Positions 59,962 to 64,000 of a stretch of DNA of 64,000 bases are shown one piece after another; position 1 is the stretch's first letter, and every line of letters starts with the position of its first letter. The stretch is from Sulfurimonas sp. UBA2011 (GTDB lineage: Bacteria > Campylobacterota > Campylobacteria > Campylobacterales > Sulfurimonadaceae). The stretch lies in the NCBI GenBank assembly GCA_002335055.1, contig DDCH01000014.1, positions 1 to 64,000 of the forward strand, in the 5' to 3' direction. The notes beneath the pieces are model-generated. The model worked only from the letters and a program-made list of their open reading frames with translations. It did not search any database and was not told where the DNA came from. The translations under genes were made by a program, and so were the position numbers.

Positions 59962-62467
59962 GTTTCTTAAACCAGAAGAAGTACTAGGGATGCTAAGTGA
60001 TGAGTCATTAGATTCACCACAGACACTGATACAACTTTTTTGCACAAGTACAGATGTAAAAGAGTTGAAAAATATTCAGAATTTTTTTGCAGATACTTTT
60101 CCTAATACAGTTATCCTTGGTACAACAAGTGATGGTATTATTAATGGTTCAGATGTTTATACAGATAAAAAGAATATAGTTACTTTTACTACATTTAATC
60201 AAACAAGATTAAAATCGACTATTATAAACCATACAAATACTTTTAACAACAGTTATGAAACAGGTGTACATATTGCAAAGGAACTTATAAGTGAAGATAC
60301 AAAACTCATTATTAGTTTTACAGATGGACTGAGTACAAATGGGGAGGAGTATGCTAAAGGTATCAGTAGTGTATCTTCTGATGTGATTCTTTCAGGTGGA
60401 CTGGCAGGTGATAATGGAAAACTTATCCAAACGTATGTTTTTACGAAAAATGAAATGACCTCTAATGGTGCCGTAGCTGTCTCTCTGAGTGGTACGGTCT
60501 TAAACATTACAACTAGCTATTCATTTGACTGGTTACCCGTTGGAAAAGAACTAATTGTCACAAAAGCGATAAATAATAGAGTTTATGAAATAGATGGTAT
60601 GAGTACTGTAGATATCTATGCTAAATACATGGGTCATGAATTAGCAGTAAGATTACCTAATATTGGTATTGAATTTCCTCTCGTTTTTGAAGTAGATGGT
60701 GTACTTGTAGGACGTGCTGTAGTACTTAAGCATGAAGATGGTTCCCTTACTTTTGCGGGTAACATACAAGAAGGAACAAAGGTTCGTTTTGGTGTAGGGG
60801 ATATAGAAGATATACTGAAAAATACTAACTATACAACACGAAAAATGCTGAGTAAGATTAAGTACAAACCTGAGGCTATATTTGTTTACTCATGTATGGC
60901 TAGACGGCGTTTTATGAAAGAGTATATGTATGATGAATTAGATATTCTTTCAAATATCGGTGCAGTTTCTGGTTTTTTTACCTATGGTGAATTCTACCAT
61001 GAAGGAAAGTCAAATCAACTACTCAATGAAACAATGACTCTGTTGGTTATGAGTGAAGAGAAAAACTCTCGGCCTGTCTTAGATTATAAGGAGAATGTTC
61101 TAGAACGTGACTTTGATATAGATGCACATCATGTTATGGCGCATCTCGCTAATACTGTTTCGAGGGAATTGGAAGAGTTAAACTATAGTTTAGAAAAAAG
61201 AATACAAGAGAGTGCTGATTATATCTATAAACAAGCATATTATGATGCATTAACAGGTTTACCAAATAGATTGAGTTTGATTAAAAAACTCAATATAAGT
61301 TTAGGGAAAATACTTATCCTTATAAATATTGATGATTTCACTATAATAAATGACTTTTATGGCCATGAAGTAGGAGACCAAGTTTTAAAAAAACTAGCAT
61401 TTATCTTACAAATGTTGAGTAAAGAAGAAGATGCAGAGCTTTTTAAACTACCATCAGATGAGTTCGCAATAATTATGTATATTGAGCCACATCCTGAAGC
61501 GATAGAAGAGAAAATAAAGTACTGCATACGTACAATTGAGTCTGAAAATTTTTTAGTAGCAAATGGGTATTTTGCGCATGTCTCTGTAACTCTGTCTGCT
61601 GCCCTTATAAATGAGAAAAGAACAGGTTTAGTAAATGCAGATATGACACTAAAATTAGCTAAACGCACAGGTAAAGAGTATCTGATATTTAATGAAGATC
61701 TTAAACTGGCAAAACAGTATGAGGCAAATATTAACATGGCAAATACAGTAAAAAATGCAATAACAAGCGATAAAGTATTTCCGTATTTTCAGCCAATTGT
61801 AAATGTTCAAACAGGAAAAATTGAGAAGTATGAGGCACTAGTACGTTTACTTAATGACAAAGAAGAAATTCTTTCACCATTTTCATTCTTAGAAGTAAGT
61901 AGAAAAATTAAACTTTATCCTTTAATCACAGAGATTATGATTGAGAAATCTTTTACTTATTTTAAAAAAAATGGACTTAATTTTACTATTAATCTCTCTT
62001 TTAGTGATATTACAAATGAAAAAACAAGACAATTTCTTTTTGATAAAATCAAAGAGCATGGGGTGGCTGCTCAATTAACTGTAGAGATTCTAGAAACACA
62101 AGAAAATGATAATACAATAGTTGTAGATGAGTTTATAGAGAATGTTTATAGAGTAGGTGCATCCATAGCAATTGATGATTTTGGTTCAGGTTTCGCAAAC
62201 TTTGAGCATATGACAAAAATGCGTTCAGATATCATGAAAATCGATGGTAGTTTGATAAAAAATATAGATAAAGATAAAAATGCAAGACTTGTAGTTGAAA
62301 CTATTATAGTCTTTGCTAGAAAATTAGGTAAAAAAATAGTTGCAGAATATGTACATAACGAAGCAGTATTTAATGTTGTAAAAGAATTAGGCATTGATTA
62401 CGCCCAAGGTTACTATCTGGGTAAACCTGAGGCAGAAGTTCTAGAGAATTTTATTTTCCCAGAATAA
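59927..62467 (+). CDS. FIST sensor-GGDEF (degenerate)-EAL protein
   Basis: An 846-residue cytoplasmic signalling protein. Residues about 35-225 and 225-370 are FIST-N and FIST-C sensory domains (VILSGGLAGDNG, YSCMARRRFM), a helix links to a GGDEF-like domain (about 435-595), and an EAL domain fills about 605-846. The GGDEF site reads LPSDEF (508-513), so cyclase activity is unlikely. The EAL phosphodiesterase site looks complete: EAL at 636-638, Asn689, Glu720, Asp750/Asp751, Lys771, Glu807 and Gln827. It probably degrades cyclic di-GMP in response to a small ligand. The start overlaps the broken upstream gene by 35 bases. Confidence 0.88.
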   Translation: MIVLRIKNFTFEFLKPEEVLGMLSDESLDSPQTLIQLFCTSTDVKELKNIQNFFADTFPNTVILGTTSDGIINGSDVYTDKKNIVTFTTFNQTRLKSTIINHTNTFNNSYETGVHIAKELISEDTKLIISFTDGLSTNGEEYAKGISSVSSDVILSGGLAGDNGKLIQTYVFTKNEMTSNGAVAVSLSGTVLNITTSYSFDWLPVGKELIVTKAINNRVYEIDGMSTVDIYAKYMGHELAVRLPNIGIEFPLVFEVDGVLVGRAVVLKHEDGSLTFAGNIQEGTKVRFGVGDIEDILKNTNYTTRKMLSKIKYKPEAIFVYSCMARRRFMKEYMYDELDILSNIGAVSGFFTYGEFYHEGKSNQLLNETMTLLVMSEEKNSRPVLDYKENVLERDFDIDAHHVMAHLANTVSRELEELNYSLEKRIQESADYIYKQAYYDALTGLPNRLSLIKKLNISLGKILILINIDDFTIINDFYGHEVGDQVLKKLAFILQMLSKEEDAELFKLPSDEFAIIMYIEPHPEAIEEKIKYCIRTIESENFLVANGYFAHVSVTLSAALINEKRTGLVNADMTLKLAKRTGKEYLIFNEDLKLAKQYEANINMANTVKNAITSDKVFPYFQPIVNVQTGKIEKYEALVRLLNDKEEILSPFSFLEVSRKIKLYPLITEIMIEKSFTYFKKNGLNFTINLSFSDITNEKTRQFLFDKIKEHGVAAQLTVEILETQENDNTIVVDEFIENVYRVGASIAIDDFGSGFANFEHMTKMRSDIMKIDGSLIKNIDKDKNARLVVETIIVFARKLGKKIVAEYVHNEAVFNVVKELGIDYAQGYYLGKPEAEVLENFIFPE

Positions 62468-63188
62468 AGAGGTTATTACTTTGATCTGTAGCATCAGTAA
62501 ATCGTTCTTTTAGTTCTCTGTCAAATGTAAGTATAAAAACATTTGCATTTGTAAGCTTAGCATCAACAAATTTACCTAAAAGAACATCGTCAGCAACATC
62601 TTTTCCATGGTCACACTTGATAAAGTTAAATGAGTTAAGTGTTTTACCATAATCATAAAGGTTTGCTTCCCACTCTGCACGTTTAAGATACAAAGAGTCA
62701 GGGTTGGCTGCAAGATAGATACACTCATCTGCTATTTCATACTTATCTATGATGTCATTAAAAATAGAACTTATACTTGAAAAGTTTTCTATATCCCAAA
62801 ATAGATAATTTTTATTAGTTTTACCTTTGTGTTGTTTGTTAATCAGTTTGAGTCGTTTAGTGATATTAAAACTTGTATGTGCACTATCATTAGTGAAAAG
62901 TATGCTGTTTTTGAGTTTAACCGCATCATCAGTATTAAAACCTAAAATTTCTCCCATCTCAATATAGAGCTCAATGTTTTCTAACTCAAATTCAGAAGAA
63001 CCTTTTTGATAGCGTTTAAGTTTTACTAGTTTAGCTTTTGAAAAAAGAATGTTCACACCCATTTTTTCGTGGTTTGCATATGCTTGTTTAGTACGAAAAA
63101 AAATATTTTTTGCTTCTGTATTATCGGGCAAGACTACACTTCCACGGTACTTGTGTTCTATGCTTATTTGTTGTTTATGTAATGACAT
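62451..63188 (-). CDS. NYN/PIN-like domain protein of unknown function
   Basis: A 245-residue protein. The C-terminal half resembles a NYN/PIN-type nuclease fold: FWDIENFSSI around residues 130-139 holds the first acidic residue, followed by a segment with GKDVADDVLLGKFVDAK near 195-210 and a strand ending ILTFDREL. The N-terminal half (about 1-110) is unrecognised, with a beta-rich start. It may be a ribonuclease or RNA-binding protein. It converges with the FIST-GGDEF-EAL gene, overlapping its end by 17 bases, and diverges from ilvC. Confidence 0.6.
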   Translation of the reverse strand: MSLHKQQISIEHKYRGSVVLPDNTEAKNIFFRTKQAYANHEKMGVNILFSKAKLVKLKRYQKGSSEFELENIELYIEMGEILGFNTDDAVKLKNSILFTNDSAHTSFNITKRLKLINKQHKGKTNKNYLFWDIENFSSISSIFNDIIDKYEIADECIYLAANPDSLYLKRAEWEANLYDYGKTLNSFNFIKCDHGKDVADDVLLGKFVDAKLTNANVFILTFDRELKERFTDATDQSNNLFILGK

Positions 63189-63319
63189 TTAGAAAACTGT
63201 TCCACCTATTCCTTGAAGCTCAAGGGAAATTTTCAAGTATTATACATGGATGAGATTAAATATATAAAGCAATGAAAAAATATAAGGAAAAACTAATGAA
63301 AGTTTTACATATAATTGGC

Positions 63320-63325
63320 TATAAT
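63320..63325 (+). promoter_or_regulatory. -10 box upstream of ilvC
   Basis: TATAAT 47 bases before the ilvC ATG in the 184-base divergent region shared with the NYN-like gene. No clear -35 hexamer or terminator-like attenuator is visible. Upstream at 63211-63226 there is a short CCTTGA/TCAAGG dyad. Confidence 0.4.
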
Positions 63326-63372
63326 GCCACAAATTTTTAAGACAATGTTCTTAATTTACTCAAGGAAATACA

Positions 63373-64000
63373 ATGGCATTAAATGTTTATTATGACAAAG
63401 ACACTAGTTTAGACCTAATCAAAAGCAAAGTAGTTGCAATGATCGGTTTTGGTTCTCAAGGACACGCACACGCAGAAAACTTAAGAGATAGTGGAGTTAG
63501 TGTTGTTGTAGGTCTTCGCAAGAATGGTGCATCATGGGCTAAAGCTGAAGCTAAAAACTTTGAAGTTCTTACAGTTGCAGAAGCTACTGCTAAAGCTGAT
63601 GTAGTAATGATTCTTTTACCAGATGAAAATCAAAAAGAAATTTATGAAGCAGAGATAGCTCCTAACCTTAAAGATGGTGCAACTATCGCTTTTGGTCACG
63701 GTTTTAACATTCACTATGGTCGTGTTATTCCTGCAGCTAACATCAATGTTACTATGATTGCTCCTAAAGCTCCAGGACACACTGTTCGTTCTGAATATGT
63801 AAAAGGTGCTGGTATTCCTGACCTTATCGCTGTTGGTCAAGATCCTTCAGGTAACACTAAAGAGTTAGCTCTTTCTTACGCATCTGCTATTGGTGGTGGT
63901 CGTACTGCTATCATCGAGACAACTTTCAAAGACGAAACTGAAACTGACCTTTTTGGTGAGCAAGCAGTTCTTTGTGGTGGTGTTACTTCTTTAGTTCAAG
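63373..64000 (+). CDS. ilvC: Ketol-acid reductoisomerase (5' part, runs off the window)
   Basis: Converts acetolactate or acetohydroxybutyrate to the dihydroxy acids of branched-chain amino-acid synthesis. The ATG at 63373 has CAAGGAA upstream. The first 209 residues are present: the NADPH-binding region IGFGSQGHAHAENLRDSG, LRKNGASWAKAE, VMILLPDE, FGHGFNIHYG, APKAPGHTVR and IETTFKDETETDLFGEQAVL, which leads into the metal-binding knotted domain. The frame is open to the window edge, so the C-terminus is outside. Confidence 0.96.
   Translation, partial: MALNVYYDKDTSLDLIKSKVVAMIGFGSQGHAHAENLRDSGVSVVVGLRKNGASWAKAEAKNFEVLTVAEATAKADVVMILLPDENQKEIYEAEIAPNLKDGATIAFGHGFNIHYGRVIPAANINVTMIAPKAPGHTVRSEYVKGAGIPDLIAVGQDPSGNTKELALSYASAIGGGRTAIIETTFKDETETDLFGEQAVLCGGVTSLVQ

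Noticed and set aside
63298..63342. A 14-codon frame (MKVLHIIGYNATNF) with AAGGA upstream, before ilvC, resembling a branched-chain leader peptide
   Set aside because: The -10 box for ilvC lies inside it, there is no following terminator-like hairpin, and Ile/Val/Leu codons are not strongly clustered, so an attenuator is not supported.

Overview
The window is a compact, AT-rich chromosomal segment from a member of the Campylobacterota, most likely Sulfurimonas or a close relative. The phylum call rests on gene content and order. There is a hobA gene (DnaA-binding protein specific to this group) inside the order rppH-lysC-hobA-holB-folP known from Helicobacter. A cheY remnant lies directly before prmA and ftsH, again a Helicobacter-type order. 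A PEB4-type peptidyl-prolyl isomerase lies near nth and fbaA, as in Campylobacter. A PflB-like flagellar TPR protein and a clpB promoter with an HspR-type operator are also present. The genus is an inference from overall resemblance, not a database match. I see no insertion sequence, prophage, CRISPR array or rRNA operon.

Layout. 0-4.5 kb (minus): a sulfhydrylase-family PLP enzyme followed by clpS, clpA and aat, a complete N-degron proteolysis cassette. 4.5-5.4 kb: two small ZapB/ZapA-like genes, then tRNA-Arg(GCG), tRNA-fMet and tRNA-Arg(CCU). 5.4-12.3 kb: an Hpt-domain gene with trpA; panB, ruvB and a PerM-type permease; waaC and a lipid A acyltransferase; a Tat-exported metallophosphoesterase. 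12.4-18.8 kb: two membrane proteins of unknown function, hisH, hisA, a gutted cheY, prmA, ftsH and a Psd-like gene. 18.8-25.8 kb: the PflB-like gene, a cysteine-rich protein, msrA, serS, metF-like, serB-like and a small exported protein. 25.8-33 kb: rpsF-ssb-rpsR, a divergent deacetylase, dprA, tatB-tatC-queA and hemW. 33.3-37.3 kb: rppH-lysC-hobA-holB-folP. 37.3-43.2 kb (minus): a PiT phosphate transporter, a lipoprotein cyclophilin, msrB, an orphan NERD/helicase-like ATPase, HU and a small HTH locus. 43.2-51.4 kb: a decayed nucleotide cyclase, fbaA, cmoA, nth, a histidine kinase whose receiver domain has decayed, the PEB4-like isomerase, a D-cysteine desulfhydrase-like enzyme and a nitroreductase. 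51.4-64 kb: clpB, then rpmH-rnpA-yidD-yidC-jag-mnmE-ruvX, a frameshifted DUF1624-type membrane protein, a FIST-GGDEF-EAL protein, a NYN-like protein, and ilvC running off the end.

Most genes are core housekeeping: proteolysis and heat shock (clpS/clpA/aat, ftsH, clpB), translation, the cell envelope (waaC, lipid A acyltransferase, yidC, Tat), redox repair (msrA, msrB) and amino-acid or cofactor synthesis (trpA, hisH/hisA, lysC, ilvC, panB, folP).

The most unusual aspect is a cluster of broken genes among otherwise tight, intact operons. They are a CheY with an in-frame internal deletion that keeps its coupling to prmA, a hybrid-kinase receiver domain with a frameshift, a stop and a lost core, a class III cyclase remnant, an OmpA-like C-terminal fragment, and a DUF1624-type gene split at an A8 run. 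Three of the five are signalling genes, which suggests loss of signal-transduction capacity in this lineage, provided the lesions are not sequencing errors. Regulatory points of interest are the HAIR-type operator overlapping the clpB promoter and an internal ribosome binding site in lysC that would produce a separate ACT-domain beta subunit.
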